From Acidimicrobiales bacterium (GTDB taxonomy: Bacteria; Actinomycetota; Acidimicrobiia; Acidimicrobiales; JADJXE01): a stretch of 64,000 nucleotides of DNA. The translations under genes were made by a program, and so were the position numbers. This document shows, in pieces, positions 34,378-42,585 of the stretch. A model generated the notes under the pieces. The model searched no databases. It saw only the letters and a list, made by a program, of their open reading frames with translations, and was not told the origin of the DNA. The DNA lies in the NCBI GenBank assembly GCA_016716005.1, contig JADJXE010000001.1, forward strand, positions 2,121,001 to 2,185,000, read 5' to 3'. Position 1 is the first letter of the stretch. The number at the start of each line of letters is the position of its first letter.

Positions 34378-35520
34378 TTGGCACCGCAGCGCGAGTGGTT
34401 CGAGAAGGACTACTACAAGGCCCTGGGCGTGTCCGAGACGGCCACCCAGAAGGAGATCACGCGCGCCTACCGCAAGCTGGCCCGCCAGCACCACCCCGAC
34501 ACCAACCCGGGCGATGCCGCGGCCGAGGAGCGGTTCAAGGAGATCTCGGCCGCCTACGACGTGATCGGCGACGCCGAGAAGCGCAAGGAGTACGACGAGG
34601 TCCGCAAGCTGGGGCCCATGGCCGCCGGGTTCGGCCCGGGTGCCGGCGGGCCCGGCGCCGGCGGCTTCACGTTCTCGTCCGACGACCTGGGTGATCTGGG
34701 CGACCTGTTCGGCGGTCTGTTCGGGCGCGGCCGGGGGCGCGGCCGCGCTGGCGCGGGCCCGTCGCGGGGTGCTGGCCCCCAGCGGGGTCCCGATCTCGAG
34801 GCCGAGCTGCACCTGCCCTTCGACGACGCCGTGCAGGGCGTGACCACCGCCGTGCACCTCACGGGCGAGGCGCCCTGCAGCACCTGCCACGGCACCGGCG
34901 CCCGCCCGGGCACGCTGCCCCACACCTGCGGGCGCTGCGGCGGTCGGGGGGTGCTCGACGAGAACCAGGGCCTCTTCTCGTTCAGCTCGGTCTGCCCGGG
35001 TTGCGGCGGCACCGGCAGCGTGGTCGACGACCCGTGCGCCACGTGCCACGGCACCGGGGCCCAGCTGCGGGACCGTCAGGTGAAGGTGCGCATCCCCGCC
35101 GGCGTCGACGACGGCCAGCGGATCCGGCTCAAGGGACGGGGCGGCCCGGGCCGCAACGGCGGCCCGGCCGGGGACCTGTTCGTGATCGTCCGCGTCGAGC
35201 CGCACCGCTTCTTCGGCCGCAAGGGCAAGGACCTCACCATCAGGGTGCCGGTCACGTTCGCGGAGGCCGCCCTGGGCGCCGACGTCGCGGTCCCCACCCT
35301 CGACGGGGGCTCGGTCACGGTGCGGCTCAAGCCGGGCACGCCCCCGGGCCGCGCCCACCGCGTCAAGGGCAAGGGCGTGCCCGCGTCCAGGGGCGCCGGC
35401 GATCTCCTCGTCACCTTCGAGGTGGCCGTGCCCGCACGCCTGTCGTCCGAGGAGCGCCACGCCGTCGAGCAGCTGGCCGCGGTGAGCACCGAGTCGCCGC
35501 GCGCCTACCTGGGGGTCTGA
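34378..35520 (+). CDS. dnaJ: Chaperone DnaJ (Hsp40, type I)
   Basis: 380 aa from TTG 34378. This start was chosen because the resulting N-terminus MAPQREWFEKDYYKALGV matches mycobacterial DnaJ1. The J domain carries the HPD motif (RQHHPDTNPGD). A Gly-rich linker (GRGRGRGRAGAG) follows. The zinc-finger domain has four CxxCxGxG repeats: CSTCHGTGA, CGRCGGRG, CPGCGGTG and CATCHGTGA. The C-terminal client-binding domain follows. It stimulates DnaK ATPase and delivers substrates. There is no clear ribosome site, so translation is probably coupled to grpE. Confidence 0.96.
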   Translation: MAPQREWFEKDYYKALGVSETATQKEITRAYRKLARQHHPDTNPGDAAAEERFKEISAAYDVIGDAEKRKEYDEVRKLGPMAAGFGPGAGGPGAGGFTFSSDDLGDLGDLFGGLFGRGRGRGRAGAGPSRGAGPQRGPDLEAELHLPFDDAVQGVTTAVHLTGEAPCSTCHGTGARPGTLPHTCGRCGGRGVLDENQGLFSFSSVCPGCGGTGSVVDDPCATCHGTGAQLRDRQVKVRIPAGVDDGQRIRLKGRGGPGRNGGPAGDLFVIVRVEPHRFFGRKGKDLTIRVPVTFAEAALGADVAVPTLDGGSVTVRLKPGTPPGRAHRVKGKGVPASRGAGDLLVTFEVAVPARLSSEERHAVEQLAAVSTESPRAYLGV

Positions 35521-35522
35521 CG

Positions 35523-35930
35523 GTGGCCGGGCCGCGCCGCACCGACGAGCGCGGGGTCTACGTGATCTCCGTGGCCGCAGAGCTGGCCGGCGTGCACCCG
35601 CAGACGCTCCGCATCTACGAGCGCCGGGGCCTGCTGTCCCCCTCCCGGACCATCGGCGGCAACCGCCGGTACAGCGAGCGCGACATCGCCCGTCTGCGGC
35701 GCATCGGCGAGCTCACCGATGCCGGCCTCAACCTGGCCGGCGTCAAGCGGGTGCTCCAGCTCGAAGCGCGCGTCGCCGAGCTCGAGGCCGAGCTCGATCG
35801 GGTCCGGGCCGAGGGCCGCGCCGCGGTCGAGCGGGTCGAGCGTCGCCACCGCCGCGAGCTCGTGCCGCTGTCCCAGAGCGTGGTGCTGTTCGGCCGCGTC
35901 CCGCCGATCCTGCGCCGCGACCGCGACTGA
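35523..35930 (+). CDS. hspR: Heat-shock repressor HspR (MerR family)
   Basis: 135 aa from GTG 35523, 2 bp after dnaJ. The MerR HTH is plain: VYVISVAAELAGVHPQTLR, IYERRGLLSPSRTIGGNRRY and SERDIARLRRI. A C-terminal coiled coil (LEARVAELEAELDRV) mediates dimerisation. HspR represses its own operon and needs DnaK as a co-repressor, giving feedback control. The HAIR-like site at 31879-31899 is the expected target. The tail SQSVVLFGRVPPILRRDRD is longer than in some homologues. Confidence 0.94.
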   Translation: MAGPRRTDERGVYVISVAAELAGVHPQTLRIYERRGLLSPSRTIGGNRRYSERDIARLRRIGELTDAGLNLAGVKRVLQLEARVAELEAELDRVRAEGRAAVERVERRHRRELVPLSQSVVLFGRVPPILRRDRD

Positions 35931-35966
35931 TCCCACCGCCCATCGAAAGGACGCCCCACCACCTCC

Positions 35967-38444
35967 ATGGCACTCGACCCCAACCGCTGGACCCTGAAGA
36001 CGCAGGAGGCCATCCAGGCCGCCATCGACGGCGCCCGCTCCGCCAACAACCCCGAGGTCACCCCCGACCACCTGCTCGCCGCCCTGCTCGGCCAGGAGGA
36101 GGGAGTCGTGCTACCGGTGCTCCAGAAGGTGGGGCTGGCGCCGCTCGCTCTGCGCAACCAGGCCGGCGAGGCCGTGGCCAAGCTGCCGAAGGCCTACGGC
36201 GCAGAGACCCGCATGGGGCGCGACCTGCGCGAGGTGCTCGACGCGGCCGACGCCGAGCGGGCCGAGCTCCACGACGAGTACCTCTCGACCGAGCACCTGC
36301 TCCTGGCGCTGGCCGGGCGTATCGGGGTCGACCGCGAGCGGCTGCTGACGGCCCTGCGCGAGGTGCGGGGCAGCCACCGGGTCACCAGCCAGAACCCGGA
36401 GGAGCAGTACCAGGCCCTCGAGCGGTACGGACGCGACCTCACCGAGGCCGCCCGCCAGGGCAAGCTCGACCCGGTCATCGGTCGCGACGACGAGATCCGC
36501 CGCACCATCCAGGTGCTCAGCCGCCGCACCAAGAACAACCCCGTGCTCATCGGCGAGCCCGGCGTCGGCAAGACGGCCATCGTCGAGGGCCTGGCCCGGC
36601 GGATCGTCGAGGGCGACGTGCCCGAGAGCCTGCGGAACAAGCGGCTCATCTCCCTCGACCTGTCCGGCATGGTCGCCGGTGCCAAGTACCGGGGCGAGTT
36701 CGAGGAGCGCCTCAAGGCGGTGCTGAAGGAGATCGCCGACTCCGAGGGCGAGGTGGTCACCTTCATCGACGAGATGCACACGGTGGTCGGAGCGGGGGCG
36801 GCCGAGGGCGCCATGGACGCCGGCAACATGCTGAAGCCGATGCTCGCACGGGGCGAGCTGCGCATGATCGGCGCCACGACCCTCGACGAGTACCGCAAGC
36901 ACATCGAGAAGGACGCCGCGCTGGAGCGCCGGTTCCAGCCGGTGTACGTGGGGCAGCCCTCCGTCGAGGACACGATCGCCATCCTCCGCGGCCTGAAGGA
37001 GCGCTACGAGGTGCACCACGGCGTGCGCATCCAGGACAACGCCCTGGTGGCCGCGGCCATCCTCTCCGACCGCTACCTGACCGGCCGGTTCCTCCCCGAC
37101 AAGGCCATCGACCTGGTCGACGAGGCCGCCTCGAAGCTCCGCATGGAGATCGACTCGCTCCCCATCGAGATCGACGTGGTGGAGCGGCGGATGCGCCAGC
37201 TCGAGATCGAGCGCGTCGCCCTGGCCAAGGAGACCGACGCCGCGTCGCAGGAGCGGCTGGCCGCCCTCGACGGCGAGCTGGCCAACCTGCAGGAGCGGGC
37301 CGCGGGGATGAAGGCGCACTGGCAGGCCGAGAAGGAGGCGATCGGGGCCATCCGCGAGCGCAAGGAGCAGCTGGAGGCCCTCCGCGGCGAGGTGGAGCGC
37401 GAGACCGACCTCGAGCGGGCGGCCGAGATCCGCTACGGCCGGATCCCCGAGCTGGAGCGGAGCCTCGACCAGGCCACCCAGCGGCTCGCCGAGCTGCAGG
37501 GCGAGCAGAAGATGCTGAAGGAGGAGGTCGACGAGGAGGACATCGCCGACGTCGTGAGCAAGTGGACGGGCGTGCCCGTGAGCCGGCTCATGGAGGGCGA
37601 GGTCCAGAAGCTCATCCGCCTCGAGGACGTGCTGCACCAGCGGGTGGTGGGCCAGGACGACGCGGTCACGGCCGTGGCCAACGCCATCCGCAGGAGCCGG
37701 GCGGGCCTGTCGGACCCGCACCGGCCGATCGGCACCTTCCTGTTCTTCGGTCCCACCGGGGTGGGCAAGACCGAGCTGGCCCGGGCCCTGGCCGAGTTCC
37801 TGTTCGACGACGAGCGGGCCATGGTGCGCCTCGACATGTCGGAGTACATGGAGAAGCACACGGTCGCCCGCCTCATCGGGGCGCCCCCCGGGTACGTGGG
37901 CTACGAGGAGGGCGGGCAGCTCACCGAGGCGGTGCGCCGCCGGCCCTACGCGGTGGTGCTGCTGGACGAGATCGAGAAGGCCCACCCCGACGTGTTCAAC
38001 GTGCTGCTCCAGGTGATGGACGACGGGCGCCTCACCGACGGGCAGGGCCGGACGGTCGACTTCACCAACGTCGTGCTGATCATGACCTCGAACCTGCCCG
38101 GCGACCCGCTCGGGTTCTTCAAGCCCGAGTTCGTCAACCGGGTCGACGAGATCATCCGGTTCCGCCAGCTCAGCCGCGACGACCTGGCCCGCATCGTGGA
38201 GATCCAGCTGCGCACCCTCGAGGAGCGCCTGGCCGGACGGCGGATCACCCTCGTGGTGACCGAGGGGGCCCGGGAGCTGCTCGCCGAGCGGGGCTACGAC
38301 CCCAGCTTCGGGGCGCGCCCGCTCAAGCGGGTCATCCAGAGGGATCTGGGCGACCGCCTGGCCGTGGCCCTGCTCGAGGGCACCTACGGCGAGGGTGACA
38401 CGGTGCGCGTCGACGCCGTCGACGGGGCCCTGGTCCTCGGCTGA
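35967..38444 (+). CDS. clpB: Disaggregase ClpB
   Basis: 825 aa. The N-terminal Clp-N repeat region (about 1-145) is followed by AAA+ module 1 with Walker A GEPGVGKTAIVEGL and Walker B VVTFIDEMHTVVG. The middle coiled-coil domain (about 400-520) is next, then module 2 with FGPTGVGKTELARALAEF and VVLLDEIEKAHPDVF. With DnaK it rescues aggregated proteins. In module 2 the stretch after MTSNLPGDPLGFFKPEFVNR is about 25-30 residues shorter than in most ClpB, so the helix preceding the sensor-1/arginine region is trimmed. It is 36 bp after hspR and closes the operon. Confidence 0.96.
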   Translation: MALDPNRWTLKTQEAIQAAIDGARSANNPEVTPDHLLAALLGQEEGVVLPVLQKVGLAPLALRNQAGEAVAKLPKAYGAETRMGRDLREVLDAADAERAELHDEYLSTEHLLLALAGRIGVDRERLLTALREVRGSHRVTSQNPEEQYQALERYGRDLTEAARQGKLDPVIGRDDEIRRTIQVLSRRTKNNPVLIGEPGVGKTAIVEGLARRIVEGDVPESLRNKRLISLDLSGMVAGAKYRGEFEERLKAVLKEIADSEGEVVTFIDEMHTVVGAGAAEGAMDAGNMLKPMLARGELRMIGATTLDEYRKHIEKDAALERRFQPVYVGQPSVEDTIAILRGLKERYEVHHGVRIQDNALVAAAILSDRYLTGRFLPDKAIDLVDEAASKLRMEIDSLPIEIDVVERRMRQLEIERVALAKETDAASQERLAALDGELANLQERAAGMKAHWQAEKEAIGAIRERKEQLEALRGEVERETDLERAAEIRYGRIPELERSLDQATQRLAELQGEQKMLKEEVDEEDIADVVSKWTGVPVSRLMEGEVQKLIRLEDVLHQRVVGQDDAVTAVANAIRRSRAGLSDPHRPIGTFLFFGPTGVGKTELARALAEFLFDDERAMVRLDMSEYMEKHTVARLIGAPPGYVGYEEGGQLTEAVRRRPYAVVLLDEIEKAHPDVFNVLLQVMDDGRLTDGQGRTVDFTNVVLIMTSNLPGDPLGFFKPEFVNRVDEIIRFRQLSRDDLARIVEIQLRTLEERLAGRRITLVVTEGARELLAERGYDPSFGARPLKRVIQRDLGDRLAVALLEGTYGEGDTVRVDAVDGALVLG

Positions 38445-38591
38445 CGGGCGTGACCGCGCCGCCCGGCGCCACCACGGCTCGTGGTCGTTCCGGAGCGCTC
38501 GGGGCGGCAGGCGCGGCCGTCGTCACGACGCGTGGTCGGGGGGCGCCGGGAATGATGCGGATGCCCCCTGGACGGCCACGCCGCGTAGCGG

Positions 38592-38712
38592 TAGGCTGAC
38601 CACTGTCGGTGGTGATCCACCGTCGAAACTTGGGGAGGCCGTGATCCGGCGAGCGAACTGGTCGCTGCGCCGCCGGGGAGCCAGAGCGAAACCGGCCCCG
38701 CACGGGGGACTG
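38592..38712 (+). promoter_or_regulatory. Conserved leader element A (riboswitch-like candidate) upstream of LPxTG gene 1
   Basis: A possible -10 TAGGCT (38592-38597) is followed by GGTGGTGATCCACC (38609-38622) as a small hairpin. From 38632 (GGGGAGGC) to 38699 the sequence repeats what precedes the third LPxTG gene (41710-41778); in the last 43 bases about 40 are identical. TCGCT at 38662-38666 can pair either with AGCGA at 38652-38656 or with AGCGA at 38685-38689, so two exclusive folds exist. The rest of the 310-bp gap from 38445 holds only a short hairpin ACCACG-CGTGGT at 38471-38485. I cannot match it to a known RNA family. Confidence 0.55.
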
Positions 38713-38754
38713 GCGTGAGCCGGTCCCGACGAGGCACGCGGGAGGACTTCGTTC

Positions 38755-40116
38755 ATGACTGCAGCGACTGAGCGGCGGGGCCGGCGATCGCTGGCATTGG
38801 GTCTGGCCATGGGGCTGCTCGGAGCCCTCCTGGCCTTCGGGCCGTTCGCGACGGGCGACGCGCAGGCGGCCGCGGCGCCGCCCCCCGTGACCGACTACGC
38901 CAGCTACCCCCAGCGCGACCTCTACTTCCCGCCCCAGTGCGCGGCCGAGGGCAGCGCGGTGCTCACGGGCCTGCGGTTCACCGTCAACGGGGTGACCCAG
39001 CCGAGCCTGCGCGCCTTCACCCTCATCGCCGGCGATCTCGTGGTGATGGAGTGGGACGGCTACGCCCCGGGCTGTGAGGGGATCGGCGTGAGCCTGGCGG
39101 CCAAGCGCACCAACCTGACGTTCTTCGATCTCAACGACAACCAGACCCTGATCCCGGGCTGGGTGTGGAGCCAGGGGCCCGACGGTCCCCGCCGGCTCGA
39201 GCTGCGGGTCCCGCCCAGCGAGGTGGCCTGCTCGTTCCAGGTCGACGCCGTGATCGGACCGCCGCTGGCCAAGGTCGGCCCCGACGGCTCGTACTACTCG
39301 CCGTCGGTCCGGGCCCAGGCGGGCAAGCCCAACCCGGGTGGTCCCGACATGCTGATCTCCGCCGTCAACGGTGGGTTCATCTGCGAGAAGAAGATCCTCG
39401 TGGACAAGCAGTGGTTCCTGAACGGCGCCCAGGTGCCGCCGCCCGCGGCGGTCGACCCGGCCGCCTTCCGGATCGTGGTGACCTCCACCGACGCCCTCGG
39501 GGCCACGCTCGGGACGGCCACCTGCTCGTACCCGCCCGACCGCAGCCGGCTGCAGTGCACCTACGTCAACAGCGACGGCTCGACCGACGGGCTGCTGGCC
39601 GAGACCGACGGCCGCCTCCAGGTCACCGAGGTGAGCCCGCCGCCGGGCTGGAGCTTCCAGCCCCAGGGCCAGTTCGGGATCGCGGACGAGTACGTGGTGT
39701 GCAACGAGGCCGGGACGTGCGTGCTGATCGTGCGCAACGACAGCAGGACCACCACGACGACCACGCCCACGACGGTGCCGAGCACCACCACGACCTCGTC
39801 CACCACCTCGACCACGTCGACCACGTCGACCACGTCGACCACGGTGCCGAGCACCACCACGACGGTGCCGAGCACCACCACCACCGTCCCGAGCACCACC
39901 ACCACGGTGTCGGTGCAGGGGACGACGATCGTCCCGCCGCCCCCGGTGACGGTGCTCCCGCCGGTCACGGTGCTGGGCGCCACCCTGCCCCGCACCGGTG
40001 CCGGTGACCGGGTCGGCGTGCTGCTCGCCGGCTACGCCCTGATCGCGGTGGGGCTGATCCTGGTGGTCGACTCCCGCCGTCGCACCACCCTCCTCCGGGC
40101 CCGGACGCCGAGGTAG
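38755..40116 (+). CDS. Secreted LPxTG-anchored surface protein 1
   Basis: 453 aa from ATG 38755 with GGGAGGA eight bases upstream. A signal peptide (residues 1-38) precedes a cysteine-containing beta-rich domain beginning PPPVTDYASYPQRDLYFPP. A second, Cna-B-like domain follows (DKQWFLNGAQVP to VTEVSPPPGWSF). A Thr/Ser stalk (about 330-385) leads to LPRTGAG, a membrane helix and an Arg tail, the sortase sorting signal. It should be covalently anchored to peptidoglycan. No sortase gene is in the window. The next gene encodes a paralogue with the same domain order. Confidence 0.85.
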   Translation: MTAATERRGRRSLALGLAMGLLGALLAFGPFATGDAQAAAAPPPVTDYASYPQRDLYFPPQCAAEGSAVLTGLRFTVNGVTQPSLRAFTLIAGDLVVMEWDGYAPGCEGIGVSLAAKRTNLTFFDLNDNQTLIPGWVWSQGPDGPRRLELRVPPSEVACSFQVDAVIGPPLAKVGPDGSYYSPSVRAQAGKPNPGGPDMLISAVNGGFICEKKILVDKQWFLNGAQVPPPAAVDPAAFRIVVTSTDALGATLGTATCSYPPDRSRLQCTYVNSDGSTDGLLAETDGRLQVTEVSPPPGWSFQPQGQFGIADEYVVCNEAGTCVLIVRNDSRTTTTTTPTTVPSTTTTSSTTSTTSTTSTTSTTVPSTTTTVPSTTTTVPSTTTTVSVQGTTIVPPPPVTVLPPVTVLGATLPRTGAGDRVGVLLAGYALIAVGLILVVDSRRRTTLLRARTPR

Positions 40117-40142
40117 CCCCGGGCTCCGCTCCCCCCGCGCAC

Positions 40143-40175
40143 GCGGGTCCGGACCCTGCTCGGGGCCGGACCCGC
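40143..40175 (+). terminator. Hairpin after LPxTG gene 1
   Basis: GCGGGTCCGG (40143-40152) and CCGGACCCGC (40166-40175) form a perfect 10-bp stem with a 13-base loop, 27 bp after the stop. It separates the transcripts of the first two surface-protein genes. Confidence 0.75.
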
Positions 40176-40269
40176 TTCAGGGGCCGGTGGCTCGTGCCGA
40201 TAGGTGTCGGCGTAGGGCCCCCAGGCCATCGCCGGCCGGCGATCGCTTGGCCGACGCGAGGAGCGGGGC

Positions 40270-41592
40270 ATGAGCAGCGTCGACGGCAGGCGGCGCCGAG
40301 CAGGATCGCAGCGGATGCGGGCGGCGGCGTTCGCCGCCACCGCCGCGGTGCTGGTGGCGCTGGCGGCGAGCGGGGCGTCGGCTGCGACCGACCCGGTCCC
40401 GCCCCCGGTGACCGACTACGCGACGTACCCCCAGGACCTGTTGTTCCCACCGGGCTGCACGGTCGACGGGGCGGGCGTGCTCGTGGGGCTCGCCTTCACC
40501 GCCAGGGGCGAGAGCCGGGCGAGCCTCCGCGAGCTGGTGCTCGGCCCCGGCGACGTGGTGACCATGAGCTGGAGCGGGTTCGCCCCCGGGTGCGAAGGCA
40601 TCGGGGTGAGCCTCTCGGTCAAGAAGACGAACACGCCCGCCTTCGACCCGGCGGACAACCAGCAGCTGCTGCGCCCCTACGACTACTGCGGGCCCGGTGG
40701 GGTCGCCTGCTCGCCCGGGAGCGACGGGCGCTACCAGCTCCGGCTGGAGGTGCCCGCCCGCGAGGTGAGCTGCAACTACCAGATCGATGCCGCCATCGGC
40801 CCGCCACTGGAGGTGGTGGGGCCGGCCGGGAGCTACTACACCACCGGCAACCGCGAGGCCAACGGCAAGCCGGGCGGCCCCGAAATGTTGATCTCCGCCT
40901 ACAACGGGGGCGTCGGCGACTGCACCCGCACGCTCGTCCGGGTGGACAAGCTCTGGGTGGCGGCCGGGTCGACGTCGCCGATCCCGCCGAGCGGCCTGGC
41001 CGGCGACTTCGCGGTCATCGTCTCGAGCAGGGACAGCGGTGGCCGCCTCCTCGGCACGACCACGTGCCGCTACGCGGGGTCGGCGTTCGTGTGCTCGACG
41101 ACGGACGCGTCCGGCACCGCCCTGGCTGGCCTGCCGGTGGCGGCCGACGGCACCCTCGAGGTGGTCGAGCGGGCCGCACCGGCGGGCTTCCGGGCCGAAC
41201 CGTCGGGTCCGATCCAGCTCGCGGACCGCTACGTGGCCTGCGCGACCGACGGGTGCCGCCTCACGGTCACCAACACCGGCGACGGCCCCACGACGACCAC
41301 GACGCCGCCGACGACGGCCCCGCCGACGACGGTGCCCCCGACGACCGCACCCCCGGGCACCACGACGCCGGCGACGACCGTCCCGGGCAGCGACGTGGGC
41401 GGGACCGGGACCGGGACCGGGACCGGCAACGCCCCCACGTCGCCACCTGCTGCCCACGCGGCCTCGGCGGCCTCCTCGTTGCCGCGCACCGGCGCCGGGG
41501 ACCAGGTGCCCGTGCTCGTCGCCGCCTCCCTGCTGGTCGGGCTGGGTGCGCTGCTGGTGGGCAACGCCGCCCTCCGCCGGCCCCGACGCTGA
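40270..41592 (+). CDS. Secreted LPxTG-anchored surface protein 2
   Basis: 440 aa, a diverged paralogue of the preceding gene. A signal peptide ends near GASAATDP. The first domain again starts PPPVTDYATYPQDLLFPPG and includes SWSGFAPGCEGIGVSL. A Cna-B-like second domain (VDKLWVAAGS to ERAAPAGFRAEP) and a Thr/Pro stalk with Gly-Thr repeats follow. LPRTGAG, a membrane helix and RRPRR form the sorting signal. ATG 40270 has GAGGAGCGGGG upstream. The leader lacks the conserved element found before genes 1 and 3, so this member may be regulated differently. Confidence 0.85.
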   Translation: MSSVDGRRRRAGSQRMRAAAFAATAAVLVALAASGASAATDPVPPPVTDYATYPQDLLFPPGCTVDGAGVLVGLAFTARGESRASLRELVLGPGDVVTMSWSGFAPGCEGIGVSLSVKKTNTPAFDPADNQQLLRPYDYCGPGGVACSPGSDGRYQLRLEVPAREVSCNYQIDAAIGPPLEVVGPAGSYYTTGNREANGKPGGPEMLISAYNGGVGDCTRTLVRVDKLWVAAGSTSPIPPSGLAGDFAVIVSSRDSGGRLLGTTTCRYAGSAFVCSTTDASGTALAGLPVAADGTLEVVERAAPAGFRAEPSGPIQLADRYVACATDGCRLTVTNTGDGPTTTTTPPTTAPPTTVPPTTAPPGTTTPATTVPGSDVGGTGTGTGTGNAPTSPPAAHAASAASSLPRTGAGDQVPVLVAASLLVGLGALLVGNAALRRPRR

Positions 41593-41707
41593 TCATCTCG
41601 CCACACTCCGTGGCGGCCGTCGGAACCCTGTGACGAACGACCCTGCAATCGGCCACGCTGGGTGGTTACTGTGGAGGTGGAAGGGAGCCCACGAGGGACC
41701 CACCCTT

Positions 41708-41790
41708 CCGGGGAGGCGATGAGCCGCCGGCCGGAGTTGGTCGCTGCGCCGGCGGGGAGCCAGAGCGAACCCGGCCCCGGTCCACCGGAC
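41708..41790 (+). promoter_or_regulatory. Conserved leader element B, second copy, upstream of LPxTG gene 3
   Basis: GGGGAGGC (41710-41717) through CCGGCCCC (41771-41778) repeats element A. TTGGTCGCTGCGCCGGCGGG matches with single changes, and AGCGA at 41764-41768 can pair with TCGCT at 41741-41745. An 8-bp stem, CCGCCGGC with GCCGGCGG, replaces the corresponding stem of copy A by compensating changes, which favours RNA structure. The element ends about 25 bases before the start codon at 41804 and adjoins its AAGGGGG ribosome site, so folding could mask translation. Confidence 0.55.
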
Positions 41791-41803
41791 GAAGGGGGCC
41801 GCG

Positions 41804-42490
41804 ATGCGGAAGCGCTCCGGGTCGCATCCCTCGACGCGTGTCCTGCTCGCCACCGCCGCCCTGGCGGGGCTGACGCTGCTCCTGCTCCCCGGACCGGGCG
41901 CGACCGGTGCCGGTGCGACACCGCAGCCGAAGTGCACGACGACCACGACGACGACCACGACCACGACGAGCACGACGACGACGTCGACGACCACGACCAC
42001 GATCCCCACGACCACCACCACCACGTCGACGACGACGACCACCATCCCGACGACGACGACCACCATCCCGACGACGACGACCACCATCCCGACGACGACG
42101 ACCACCATCCCGACGACCACGACCACCATCCCGACGACGACGGTCCCCACGACCGTCCCGACGACCACCACGACGACGATCCCGACGACCACGACGACGA
42201 TCCCGACGACCACGACGACCGTCCCGACGACCACGGTCGTGACCACCACGACGGTGCCGACCACGACCACGGTGCCGGTCACCGTGGCCCCGGCCTCGAC
42301 GGTGGCGCCCGAGGTGGCCGGTGTCGTGGTCACCCCGGGGACCGTGCTGCCGGCGGTGGTGGCCGGTGAGACCCTGCCCCGCACGGGCCGCGGCGACCTC
42401 GAGGCGGTTCGCCTGGCGCTCGGCGGCTACGTGCTGGTGGCAGTGGGCCTGGTGCTGGTCCGCGAGACGCGACCGGACCGCACCAGCTGA
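41804..42490 (+). CDS. Thr-rich LPxTG cell-wall protein 3
   Basis: 228 aa. A signal peptide (residues 1-38) is followed almost at once by a stalk of about 110 residues, mostly threonine in TTTTTIP units. A short Val-rich segment and the sorting signal LPRTGRGD with a membrane helix and RETRPDRTS tail follow. It has no folded binding domain, so it may be a spacer, a mucin-like or glycosylated wall protein, or a remnant of a longer paralogue. Thr-rich stalks of this kind are usually O-glycosylated in actinobacteria. It follows leader element B. Confidence 0.8.
   Translation: MRKRSGSHPSTRVLLATAALAGLTLLLLPGPGATGAGATPQPKCTTTTTTTTTTTSTTTTSTTTTTIPTTTTTTSTTTTTIPTTTTTIPTTTTTIPTTTTTIPTTTTTIPTTTVPTTVPTTTTTTIPTTTTTIPTTTTTVPTTTVVTTTTVPTTTTVPVTVAPASTVAPEVAGVVVTPGTVLPAVVAGETLPRTGRGDLEAVRLALGGYVLVAVGLVLVRETRPDRTS
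41938..42270 (+). repeat. In-frame minisatellite coding for the Thr-rich stalk
   Basis: Degenerate repeats rich in ACG/ACC triplets. Between about 42031 and 42140 a 21-base unit containing CATCCCGACGACGACGACCAC recurs five times (CATCCCG at 42043, 42064, 42085, 42106 and 42127), encoding TTTTTIP units. The period is a multiple of three, so gain or loss of units keeps the frame. Confidence 0.9.
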
Positions 42491-42504
42491 CCCGGAGCGC
42501 ACGC

Positions 42505-42535
42505 CCGCTGGCCGCCCCGGTCGGGCGGTCAGCGG
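42505..42535 (+). terminator. Hairpin after LPxTG gene 3
   Basis: CCGCTGGCCGCCC (42505-42517) pairs with GGGCGGTCAGCGG (42523-42535) with one G-T pair and a five-base loop. It lies just before the purA promoter, whose likely -10 is TACGCT at 42547-42552. Confidence 0.75.
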
Positions 42536-42585
42536 CGTGTGGGCGCTACGCTGACCTGTCCCTCCCCCGATACAAGGAGTCGCGC

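Noticed and set aside
38670..38705. Cobalamin riboswitch in the LPxTG leader
   Set aside because: GGGGAGCCAGAGCGAAACCGG resembles the P3 strand of B12 riboswitches (quoted here only in part), but the B12 box and the conserved CCCGCnACTG core are missing and the element is too short.
42031..42140. CRISPR array
   Set aside because: The 21-bp repeats have no unique spacers and lie in frame within a Thr-rich protein.
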